Below the pieces are notes generated by a model, which worked only from the letters and a program-made list of their open reading frames with translations, was not told the origin of the DNA and did not search any database. The position numbers were made by a program, and so were the translations under genes. 64,000 nucleotides of DNA. It comes from Limnanthes douglasii subsp. nivea (Eukaryota > Streptophyta > Magnoliopsida > Brassicales > Limnanthaceae). Position 1 is the stretch's first letter. Every line of letters begins with the position of its first letter. The stretch is taken from assembly GCA_036936605.1 (NCBI GenBank), contig JAUPFV010000005.1, positions 156,861,195 to 156,925,194 on the forward strand. Reading direction: 5' to 3'. Below are positions 43,875-53,728 of this stretch, one piece after another.

Positions 43875-46832
43875 ATGTTCACGGCTCGGAACGCTTTGAT
43901 CAAAGGCGGGTGGCTCAACCTCTCTAAACTAGAAAAGGCGCAAAAGGTTGAAAGGGAAAGGCGCATTGCAGCAGGCTTACCCACCTCCCCCATTGACAAA
44001 CCAGTGACTGCAGCCACAGAGTCAGACCAAAGTTCTTCTTCTTCAAAAGGCATCAAACCGAAAAGCTTATTTCAAACCAATCTCTCACCCATTATCTCAG
44101 GTTCTTCAGTTCAAGAATCGGAACCTATTGTTGAGCCAGGTATAACTGTTACCAGCTTTAAAAAACCCTCCCCCTTCTTAGCTATGGGGTCAGATGCTGA
44201 AAACTCTCCTAAAAAATTAGTTGACCGAAGAAAAGGCCGGCTGGTCAAGGGTCAAGCTTCTAAGGGCACCCCTTCAAAATCGGGGGCCAAAGACAGCAGT
44301 GCGGGGTCAGAAGTGCCCATCAGAGCTCCCAAGGACAGGCTGTCCGGTCCAGAGGGCACTAGTTCAAGTCCCCGGAAGGAAACATCTGCTCCAGAGCCCC
44401 AACCGGAGGCCAGGAACCAAGAAAACACTGAAACTCAGCAGTCCGGAAGCCAGGCTAAGCCAAATCTAAACCTTCCCCTTACCACTGCTACTGAAAACCC
44501 CTCATCAATCATGGAGGAAGTAATGGAGGACTCTATCGAAGAGGCTCCATTCGAGTCTGAGCCTTCCGGACAGACTAGTAGTGCTGTTGCTGCCAAAAAA
44601 GATAAAGGCAAGGAAAAGTTGTGCTTGAGGCATCCAGATCCGCCAGAGTGTCTTGAAGGAAGGGTGGGGCCTTGTTTTCACAAGGTCAGTGTCAAGTACC
44701 TCCTTGCCCTGTAAAAGATCAACTACGCATTTATCCACACAGCTGAGATGGGCCGGATGCGTACGAAGTGGGGAATTCTATAGAACGTGAAGATAAGAAT
44801 CCATATAAACCCTGAAACTCCCGTGGACTGCAAATTGAGCGAGATAGTCATCTTCACAAAGCTGTTTAATTGGGGGCTCAGATTCCCCTTGGACCCATAA
44901 ATTGTCAGATACTTTCATCTGATAAAGCTCTGTCCGAGCCAGCTGAGCCCCAATGCTTGGTACACCCTCATGGCCTGCATTATGGCTTCTAGGCTCTCCG
45001 GGATTCCTCTACCAATGGAGGAGTTTGCTGTTGTGGCCAGTCTCTGCAGACACCACCACATCCCTTTCTACCATTTTAATATGGGGGATAACTTCAAAGC
45101 TGTGGATAACTTGCTAGAGTCGAAGAGGAATTGGAGGACCCAATTCCTGTTTGTAAGTGGTTCTTGGGAGAATGGGAAGAAAATCAAGTCCGGAGTCAAC
45201 CCAAGTCTTCTCACAAGCAGATGGAGGAGTGACCGTAAGTCTCCTACTTTACATTCTTGTTTTTTTTAATCAAGTTTGTTTAAACTAATTGGTCTTATCT
45301 TTGCCTTAGCAGAACTGCCCAAGGACTTCAGTGACTACTTGAAAACCGGGCAGACCACTTGCACCAAGATCAACGTTTGGGCTGCTGAGAAGTGGGGGAA
45401 CCGGTTCCATGCTGCTTTCATAGGGGGCAACTTAGCAAGGTCTCATCTTTGGAACACCACAGGTCAGAGAGACTTAACTTGGGAAGAGCTCACTACCCAG
45501 CCTCCTCCGGATGTAGGGCTTAAAAGGACGTACGAACCGGATGGGACACTTTCCTTGCCAGGCCGGGCCAAGGCCCCGAGTAAGATGAAAGGCAAAAAGA
45601 AGGGCAAGAAAGTTGTGGGTGGAGCTAACCCTGCTGAGGTGGAGGAGGATGTTCGAACGCATCCGGAGGGGTCAGCCCCCAGCCAAATTCATACTACTCT
45701 CTTGGAAGCGGTAGAGCAGGAGAGTGTTAGGCAAGAGGTTCACTCCCCAAATCTTCCAAGGGCTTCCAAAAGAGACCGCAAACGGGGAGTTGTAAGCAAA
45801 GACAGGGAGGCCAAGAAGAAAAAGACCTCTAAGTGTGACGAACTTTCTCTCCGACCTCCGGAGCCTCTCCCCCAAGCTGACCCTACTGACCCAACACAAG
45901 CAGAGGAGATACCTGGTGACTTCCAAACCGATGAGGTCGAACGGGGAGGTCTTAGCATTGATGGGGTAGACATCACTGGTCTTGGTGGGCTTGGTGAGTA
46001 CTTTATCAATCTCCCCAGAGATGATTTTGCTGGGCCTTATCTCCCTCCGAGCACTTCAAACACAGTCACTTTTAATGGTAAGACCTTTACTATTTCAAGT
46101 GAAAGGGATGTTATTGCCCACTCTTTATTAATCAATGTTCAGCCGTCGCTTGCTTTGGAGAAGAAAGTTCGAAGTCAGGCCGACATTATCAAAGACCTCA
46201 AGTCTGATAAGGAGAGGCTGTCCGATGACCTTCTCACTGCCACTCAACATGCTAATATTTTAAAGGGGGAGAACGAGGAGCTGAAAAAGAATCAGGAGGG
46301 GTGGACCACCAAAGTTGCTACTCTGGAAGACATCATCAAGGATCTCCGGGAGAAGTTGTCTGGACTTGAGAAAGACCTCAAGTCTTCAAAAGAGGAGACC
46401 AAGGCCAAAGATCAAGTTATCCACAACTTGACCAGTGACACGATTGCTCTTGAAAACGCAGTGTCCCAAGCTGCAGGGGAGAAAGCTGATCTGCTAAGGG
46501 AGCATGAGGCCAAAATCCAGGCCAAAATCGATGCTTATGCCAACAACGTGATAGACACCCAAGAGCAAATGTATGCCAAGGTGAGATCGGACATGGTCCT
46601 GCTCTTTCATGAGAAGTTCCCACAGAGGAACCTGGGGGATTTATGGCTCCACGTAGAGCCTAAAGACCTCCCATATCACACAATGGCAATAGGCGACAGG
46701 TATGGCTTCTCCAGTGCATCCTCTTCTGATGACGAAGAGAACACCGGGGAGAGCCCACACGAAGAGAAAGATGCTCCCAAGGGGAAGAAGAAGATAGATG
46801 AAGTTGAGCCATCTTCAAACGCTCAGCCTTAA
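43875..46832 (+). pseudogene. Element B extra (antisense) gene, two exons
   Basis: Exon 1 (43875-45234) starts MFTARNALIKGGWLNLSKLE and is open for about 280 codons, then has stops near 44712, 44780 and 44898 where A has Gln, Glu and Glu codons. The later part again has 'YTLMACIMASRLSGIPLPME'. Exon 2 (45310-46832) is fully open: basic clusters, the conserved 'LSIDGVDITGLGGLGEYFIN', a coiled coil (about 46140-46610), and an acidic, Ser-rich end. A and B encode very similar exon 2 proteins, colinear throughout. Convergent with pol. Function unknown; see the A entry. Confidence 0.8.
45235..45309 (+). other. Likely intron in the element B extra gene
   Basis: The donor C|GTAAGT follows TSRWRSD. 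The acceptor is GCCTTAG at 45309, or CAG at 45312. Same place as in A. Confidence 0.7.
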
Positions 46833-47324
46833 ATTATGAATTACTTTTTACTTTTCATGTTATCTAAACTAAAGTCCTTGGAAGGCCAAGGCACTCTTTT
46901 TGTAAGTGTGTGTGGTATCTTACCGGATTGATCTTTTACTCCGTTTGACAATTTGAAAGTCCTTGGAAGGCCAAGGCACTTAAGTTATTTCAATGAATAT
47001 CCTTGTTTTTCACAATTCTCACATTCTTTCATAGTCTGTTTCAATTTTGGTGGCTAGTGTTTAAATAGCCCTTAGTTATTTCATAGTGAGAGTGTTTAAA
47101 TTCTCCGATGACAAATGTTTAAGTGGTCATCACTCTTTTATTTCAATCCGAATGGTCTGACAAAAGAAAAAGTAAGAACACTTCAGAAATTTTTTTAAGA
47201 AGGCGTCAATCTTCATTTAAAACCCGGACACCTCATTTAAACCTCCCCGCGCCACCAGGGTAGGAAAGAGTATACCCCCAAATATTTACATGGATGTTTA
47301 AACAAGTAAATATTTACACAAATG
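46833..47324. other. Convergent spacer of B with two palindromic repeats
   Basis: Holds 'agtccttggaaggccaagg' followed by cact twice (about 46871 and 46959), as in A; otherwise non-coding. Confidence 0.7.
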
Positions 47325-49099
47325 CTACTCCAAGTACATCCAGAGATGTTCGATATTCCAAGGGTGGGTCAGAACTCTTCCATCCTTGTCTTCTAGCCAA
47401 TATGTTCCAGGTTTAAGCCTTTCAACAACCATATAAGGTCTTTCCCAAGTCGGGGCCAATTTGCCGAGCACCTTCTCTTTAGTGTGTGGGAAGACTTTCC
47501 TCAATACCTTGTCCTCCGGCTGGAAATCTCTTCTTTTAACTCTAGAAGAAAATCTGCTTCTCATCAAACCGTGATAGTGTGCAGCTCTAAGGTGAGCTTT
47601 AACTCGTCTTTCTTCTACTAGGTCGAGCTGACTTCTGATTGCCACTTTGTTAGCGCATTTGGAGAAGTTGTGAGCACGAAATGATGGGAGAGTTGCTTCT
47701 ATGGGAGCTATTGCATCCATCCCATAGACCAAAGCAAAGGGTGACTCCTGTGTTGCAGCCCCAGGTGTTGTCCGGTAGGCCCACAAAACTTCTTGTAAAT
47801 AGCTAGGCCACTTCCCAGCAGCCCCTTCCAAATTCTTCTTTAAACCGGACAATATAGTTCTGTTAGCCACTTCAACCTGACCATTTGCTTTTGGGTGGAA
47901 AGGTGAAGAGAAACAATGTTGTATACCCCTTGAGGCACAGAAACTCTCCATTTTCCTATTGTCGAACTGTGGCCCATTATCTGTCGTTATCTTTTGTGGA
48001 ACACCAAATCTGCAACAAATGTTGGATAAAATGAATTTTATAACGGCTTTTGATGTTGTTCCTGCCAGATGGGCTCCTTCAATCCACTTCGAAAAGTAAT
48101 CGATTGTAACAATTATAGTTTTGCGCCCTCCGGACGCCATAGGTCGAGGCCCCACTAAATCCAACCCCCATCGAGCAAAATGTCTAGCCTCGGAAATTGA
48201 CTCTAAAGGAATGGCTGGAACATGAATTTCATTGTTGTATCTCTGGCATGGGTCACACCTTCTTACCAGCTCTTTAGCATCCTGCATGATAGATGGCCAA
48301 TAGTAGCCAGGCAGTAAAACTCTCCTTCTTAAAGCCCTGAATCCACAATGAGTTGATCCCTCGGCATCATGCAATTCGGAGAGGACTACTTGAGATTTAT
48401 CATCCCCCAAACAGCGCAGAAGAGGTTTACTGTAGGACTTTTTATACAGAATGTCTCTCAGTATGATAAAACCACGAGCCTTGTGTTTCAGTTTTCTTGC
48501 CAGTGATTTATCCGGAGGCACGATGCCGTCTGAGAGGTATTGCAGGAGAGGAAATCTCCAATCCTGAGGTTGTTTCACTTGTAATTCAAAAATTTCTTCT
48601 TCTTTACCCATATTAAGTTGAATGGAGGGGCTCTTCAGCACATGGATCCATGGATACGACTCTGTGTATGCTATGGTTGCTAATGAATCTGCTAACTCAT
48701 TTTCTGTCCGGGGTATATGTTCATAAATAATGCTTTTAAACTTGAGTGCTTCATTTTTAAGAAGAAGTAAATACTTCACTAGCTGCTCCTTTTTAGCCTC
48801 GGATTGACCTTGGGCATGGTGGATAAGAAGCTGGGAGTCACTCAATATCTTGACCCTCTTGGCCCCACAAATAAAAGCTAACTTCAAACCGGCTATAGCT
48901 GCCTCGTACTCAGACTCATTATTGGAAGCGCTGAAAGCAAAACATATAGCCTGGTACATTTTGTCACCATATGGAGAAGTCAAACACACCCCTGCACCAC
49001 ATCCCATAATGCTCGATCCACCATCCGTCCGGACGACCCAGATCTTTTTATCTTTCATCTCAATAGTCTGCTCCGAATCTCTATCAGAGTGGAATTCGA
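47325..49099 (-). pseudogene. Element B pol: aRH and integrase
   Basis: Open for 577 codons. aRH: 'WVVRTDGGSSIMGCGAGVC', 'SASNNESEYEAAIAGLKLAF'. Integrase: zinc part to CDPCQRYNNE, core 'WGLDLVGPRPMASGGRKTI', 'ITTDNGPQFDNRKMESF' with the catalytic Asp intact, 'HPKANGQVEVANRT'. A one-base loss near 49105 (five A against six in A) separates it from the RNase H part. This piece keeps the integrase catalytic residues I can see. Confidence 0.88.
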
Positions 49100-50475
49100 C
49101 TAAAAATCAGCCACAGCTTGGGCTTTGACTGCTTTTCGGGGAGCAAAATCTATATCGAAATCCCCCAATTCTACCGACCATTTAGTCATCCTACTTGAAA
49201 TCTGTGCCTTTTGGAGAACATTCTTCAAAGGAAAATATGTTCGAACGATAATATGATGAGCCTGGAAATAAGGCCTCATCTTTCTTGCAGCTATCACCAG
49301 GGCCAATGCTAATTTTTCAAGTTTCAAATAGCGCCTTTCTGCATGTATCAAGCTTTTGCTGATGTAGTACACTGGATGGGGGTAATTATCTACTTCTCTC
49401 ACTAACACAGCACCGATGGCACAACTTGAAATTGCCAAATATACGAAGAGTGTCTCTCCATCAACTGGTTTAAATAAGGTTTTGGGAGAGGACAGATGCT
49501 TCTTCATTTCATTGAAAGCCTCATCACACTGTGAGGTCCAGTCAAATCCCTTCGCACCCTTCAAGGTTTGAAAAAACGGGGCGCATCTGTCCGAAGACCT
49601 TTAGATAAATCTGTTTAAAGCAGCTAACCTCCCCGTTAAACGTTGTACTTCTTTAATATTTCGAGGAGGCTCCATTTGAAATAGAGCATTAAGCTGGTCC
49701 GGATCGAGCTGTATCCCTTGCTCACTTATTATATAACCTAGGAACTTCCCGGATTGTACTCCGAACACACATTTTTCTGGATTTAACTTCAAATTCACCT
49801 TTACCAAGTTGGTAAAAGTTTCTTGGAGGTCTGTCAAGTGCAATTACTCATCCACACTTTTCACCATCATGTCATCGATGTATACTTCCATATTCCTTCC
49901 AATCTGATCAGCAAAGGCTTTGTTCACCAATCTCTGATAAGTATCCCCAGTATTTTTCAACCCAAACGGCATTACTTTGTAGCAATGAAGACCCATGTCA
50001 GTGATAAATGTGGTATGCTCCTGATCCTTCGGATTTACTTGGATCTGATTGTATCCGGAGAAAGCATCCATAAAGGATAGCAGTTTATTCCCAGAGGTGG
50101 AGTCTACTAGCTGGTCCATCCGGGGAACTAGATACAAATATTTTGGGGAATCTCTATTGAGGTCTGTGAAGTCAATGCACATGCGCCTCTTGCCATTTTT
50201 CTTTTTCACCAAGACCGGATTGGTAGTCCACAAAGGATATTGAGATTCCTTAATATGCCTTATCTTTGTGAGCCTGTCAACTTCTTGCACAATAACATCA
50301 GCCTTTTCCTTGGAAAAAGCCCTTCTCTTTTGAACCACTGGTGCTATGTCCTTCCGGACAGATAGGTGATGTGATATCACCTCTGCTGGAACCCCGGTAA
50401 CGTCAGCACTGCACCAGGCAAAAACATGCTGATAGCTTTTCAAAAAAATTAGCATCTCTCTTTTTCAGATCGGGT
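49100..50475 (-). pseudogene. Element B pol: RT and RNase H
   Basis: RT 50455-49844: HVFAWCSADVTGVPAEVISH, 'VLVKKKNGKRRMCIDFTDLN', KVMPFGLKNTGDTYQRLVNK, catalytic 'MEVYIDDMMVKSVDE', then a stop at 49841. 'KLNPEKCVFGVQSGKFLGYI' follows (thumb and connection), a TAG near 49604, and RNase H 'VYYISKSLIHAERRYLKLEK' (49564-49100). The RT frame is +1 relative to the protease frame upstream, at the same spot as in D. Confidence 0.88.
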
Positions 50476-51311
50476 GGCATTCTGGACCCTAACTTGACAC
50501 TCTTCCCTTCTTCTAAACAATGTGTTTCTACCTCTTCGACTGGTATTAATACTCCAGGGGTCTCTATGGGGTCATCTATTTCACCCTCACCCCCAGAAAG
50601 CCCCTCAAATTGCTATTGCTTGTTGATACGAACTGCCCCCAACGTCCAGGGCGCCAGGGCTGTAGCATAGCATTCCCTTGCAACCTTTTGACTGCTTCGG
50701 ACAACTTCCACATGTCCTTGAACAGCATATTTCAAACATTGGTGGACTGTTGAAGCCACTGCATGCATCCTAGAGAGCCAAGACCTCTCTAGAATAGCAT
50801 TATAATAAGTGGGACAATCTACCACAATAAAAAGTATCCTGACCATCTTCTTGAAAGGGCCCTTGCCTAACAAAACTTCCTCTTCGAACTCCCCGATCAC
50901 ATCTGCTGAGGTGCCAGTAAAGCCCACAATTGATCTGTCCGAACTCTGAATTACGGCTGGATTTTTCATTTTCTTGTAAGTGGTTAAGAAAAGGATATTG
51001 GCTGAGCTTCCAGTATCCACCAAGATTCGTCTTATGTCATTGCCCCCAATATATGCTCCTATGACAACAGAATCTTCATGAGGGCCAGCTATATCTCTTA
51101 AGTCATCTTCATCAAAAACAATGAAGGGGAGCGGAATTTGCGATTGATAGGAGGTCATGCCTCCTTCTAGCTGGGTGGCTAAAGTATGAACGTGCCTCTT
51201 CCTCGAAGAAGCAGTAGGAGCTGTCATAGTATCTCCTCCGAAAATTGTAAGTGACTCAAAAAAATTGATGAGCCCGGAGACCGTTCTAGAACATTCCTCA
51301 ATTGCACCCAC
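50476..51311 (-). pseudogene. Element B protease and linker
   Basis: The protease frame 51311-50613 has 'HEDSVVIGAYIGGNDIRRIL' and VDTGSSANILF, and 'YNAILERSWLSRMHAV'. It ends at TAG (50615-50613) followed by CAATTT. The sequence after the TAG still encodes, in the same frame, the conserved acidic linker (GEIDDPIETPGVLIPVEEVE) that joins protease to RT, so the stop lies within otherwise coding sequence. Confidence 0.85.
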
Positions 51312-51317
51312 TCTATT

Positions 51318-52952
51318 TCAAGTTGGGTCAGGATCCAAGTATTCAGATTCCACATCAAACCTTTCGATTATAACCATGGCACCCTCCGGAGCAGCATTAC
51401 TTGGACCAACCCGGTGAGTATTGTCAGGTCTGTTACCTCCTCTTCTTTTGATATAAGCCCCCAGCTTTCCCCTTTCAATCAAGTTCTGAACTTCTTGTTT
51501 CAAAGCTATACAATCATCGGTGGTATGGCCAGTATCATTGTGATACTGGCAGAAAGATTATTGCGATGTTCTCTAAGAGATTACAGTGTGGCCGGTCTTC
51601 TATAGTGCACCTCTTCCTTTGTTTTATCATAAATGATGGCCACACTTTCTTTCAATTCTGCAAACCACTCCGGTTGAACCCAAGGCCCTCTCTTATTTCT
51701 GGATTGCTGACTCTGAGCAGGTGCAGCTGGCTGAGATTGAGCTTTAGCCCTGCCATGCCCCTGTCCGGTCTCCTTTGCCTTGTTCCCGAACTGATTCTGA
51801 TTAGGGTTTGGTGCCACCGGGGTTGATCTCCCTGCCTGTGCACCCTGGTCTTCTTTGTTTCATCAACGTTAATCTGCTTTCCAACCTGATTCAGAAACCC
51901 TCCCCAAGTCATGGCTTTCTTTCTGGTCACTGAATCAACCAAATTGCCAGGGTTTAAGCCCTGTCTCAAAGATGCTATTGCAACTTGCTCGAAACAATCA
52001 GCCAACCCATTCTTGGTGTTCACAAAACGACTTATGTAGTCTTTCAATGATTCGTTCGGTTCTTGGGCAAAATGGATTATTGTGTCCCCGTTTCCCTTTA
52101 ATTCTTTACTCCCAACGAACTGCCTTCGAAAGGCCACCCAAAAAGTATCGAAATTCTTGATACAGCCTTGTGGTAGGCTGTTATACCATTTTAGAGCACT
52201 CCCTGTAAACGATTAGGAGAATGCTCTACAAATTAGCTTGTCATCATCATCAAAGTTCATCATAAAGTTTTTAAATTGCTCCAAATGGTTGTCCGGATCA
52301 GTACTGCCATCGTACTTTTCCATTTTGGTGCTATCAAACCTCTTAGGGAGGTTTTCGGACAGAATTTTGGAAGACAATGGAGATTGCCTCTAATTTCGGC
52401 CACGACTGAACACAGTATCTTCATTGGGAGTTGCAAAAATACCTGGTTCATCGTGGAAAGCGAAGGGATCCATCAGCATCCAGTCTACATGCCTCCGGCT
52501 GTGAGATGACCCTTTGCCAATATTCTTCTTCAACTTTCCATGTCTATCTCTTTTCCTTGAATATTTTTTTATCAGATTTTTCTTCTTTTTAGTTCGACCT
52601 CATCGCTGCTAGAGGATAAGGATTCTTCAACTCCCTCGTCATCCGAAGAGCTATCAGAAGACTCTAAGCCTGAGTCAGAACTCTCCACTGGCTTAGACCG
52701 GTGAGACTTTTTGGAGCTGGCATGAGTCTTTTTTGTACTCACATGAGTCCTTGAAGGCTCATGCTCTCTGGGGTTATCGGTGTGATGAGCAACTGACGCT
52801 TTAGATTTTTCTTTCATGCCCATCTTAGCCTTTTCTGCCCTCAGAGCTTCTATCTCGCCTTTTAGCCTATCACGCTCCTCGATAGTGTATTCATCGTTTT
52901 CACCCACCACTTCGAGAAAAGCTGGTGGCACTTCCGGGGCGTCCGGATTCAT
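51318..52952 (-). pseudogene. Element B gag
   Basis: ATG at 52952 starts MNPDAPEVPPAFLEVVGEND. The N-terminal part is charged and Ser-rich (to 52572). The gag core 'MEKYDGSTDPDNHLEQFKNF' and 'LPQGCIKNFDTFWVAFRRQF' lies in pieces around 52340-51652, and the C-terminal 'MKQEVQNLIERGKLGAYIKR' is at 51503-51318. Stops near 52570, 52395 and 52215, and a frame change near 51830, disrupt it. It ends at a TGA (51317) just before the protease frame. Confidence 0.85.
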
Positions 52953-53004
52953 TCGGACTGACTTTTCTTGTTGGTTTCGAATGTTCGATTCAGGCACCTT
53001 CGTG

Positions 53005-53022
53005 CTCCCACTGTGGTCGCCA
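53005..53022 (-). promoter_or_regulatory. Element B primer binding site
   Basis: Minus strand TGGCGACCACAGTGGGAG, identical to D. Confidence 0.88.
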
Positions 53023-53025
53023 ATT

Positions 53026-53432
53026 TGGTGTGGTTAATTTTTTTCTGAGGGTAATTTAGTAATTTGTTTTAGAGTTTGTGAAGGTTGGTATGTGTTTAAT
53101 GTTTTGAGTAGAGAGTAGAGGGAGAATTAAGCAGCCTGGTTGTAGTTAATTTTCATTACCCATATTTAATGCAGGTGGTTGGGTATTTATACCCTTACAT
53201 CTAGGCTTCATGGGTTTTCGGGTCATGTTTAATGGACCCGGGTCATGTTTAAAGACCCATGAGCTCTTAGTAGGGGAGCAAGCAGCTTAGTCAAGAAGTG
53301 TTTAGGTTTTTTAGTACTTTTGTCATAGTTTGAACAGTCCAATAGGCTAAGTGTTCGAAGTGGCCTGTCCGGTCTGGTGGCCTTGGTCTGATCTGTCCCT
53401 GTCCGGAGAGGAAGCAGTATTCGGACTCATTA
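53026..53432 (-). repeat. Element B 5' LTR
   Basis: 407 bp, TGGTGTGG...GGACTCATTA on the plus strand (terminal CA changed to TA). It matches 43029-43435 with about 13 differences and no indel. Confidence 0.92.
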
Positions 53433-53728
53433 GTTGTAGTTAATTTTTATTACCCACATTTAATGCAGGTGGTTGGGTATTTATACCCTTACATTTGGCC
53501 TTTATGGGTTTTCGGGTCATGTTCAATGGACTCGGGTCATGCTCAAAGACCCATAAGCTCTTAGTAGGAGAGCAAGCAGCTTAGTCAAGAAGTGTTTAGG
53601 TTTTTAAGTACTTTAGTCATAGTTCGAACAGCTCAATGAGCTAAGTTGTTCGAACTGCCCTGTCTGGTCCACTGATATCAGTCCAAACTGTCCTCCTCCG
53701 GAGCGGTAGCAATATTAGGACTCATCAG
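53433..53728 (-). repeat. Element A 5' LTR, outer piece
   Basis: Continues the A LTR from gttgtagttaat to GGACTCATCA. It shares A-specific words with the 3' LTR of A ('gaacagctcaatgagctaag', 'ggagcggtagcaatatt') that the B LTRs lack, which is why it is assigned to A. Confidence 0.88.

Larger units (their letters stand above)
43029..53432 (-). mobile_element. Tat-like Ty3/gypsy element B (full length, inside A)
   Basis: 10404 bp with two LTRs of 407 bp each, PPT, plus-strand extra gene, spacer, pol, gag and PBS. The LTRs differ at about 13 of 407 positions by eye (about 3%), younger than A. It is inserted in the 5' LTR of A. All domains are present but gag and pol carry stops and frameshifts, and the extra gene has three stops, so B is complete in plan but not autonomous. 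Confidence 0.93.
36200..53728 (-). mobile_element. Tat-like Ty3/gypsy element A (outer, holds B)
   Basis: Minus-strand element: 3' LTR 36200-36559, PPT, a plus-strand extra gene, spacer, pol (RNase H-aRH-integrase only), PBS, and a 5' LTR split in two (42912-43028 and 53433-53728) by element B. Excluding B it is about 7.1 kb. gag, protease and RT are deleted. LTR copies differ at about 7% of compared positions by eye. Flanks show ggtat on both sides if the left end is placed one base further out. Confidence 0.9.
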
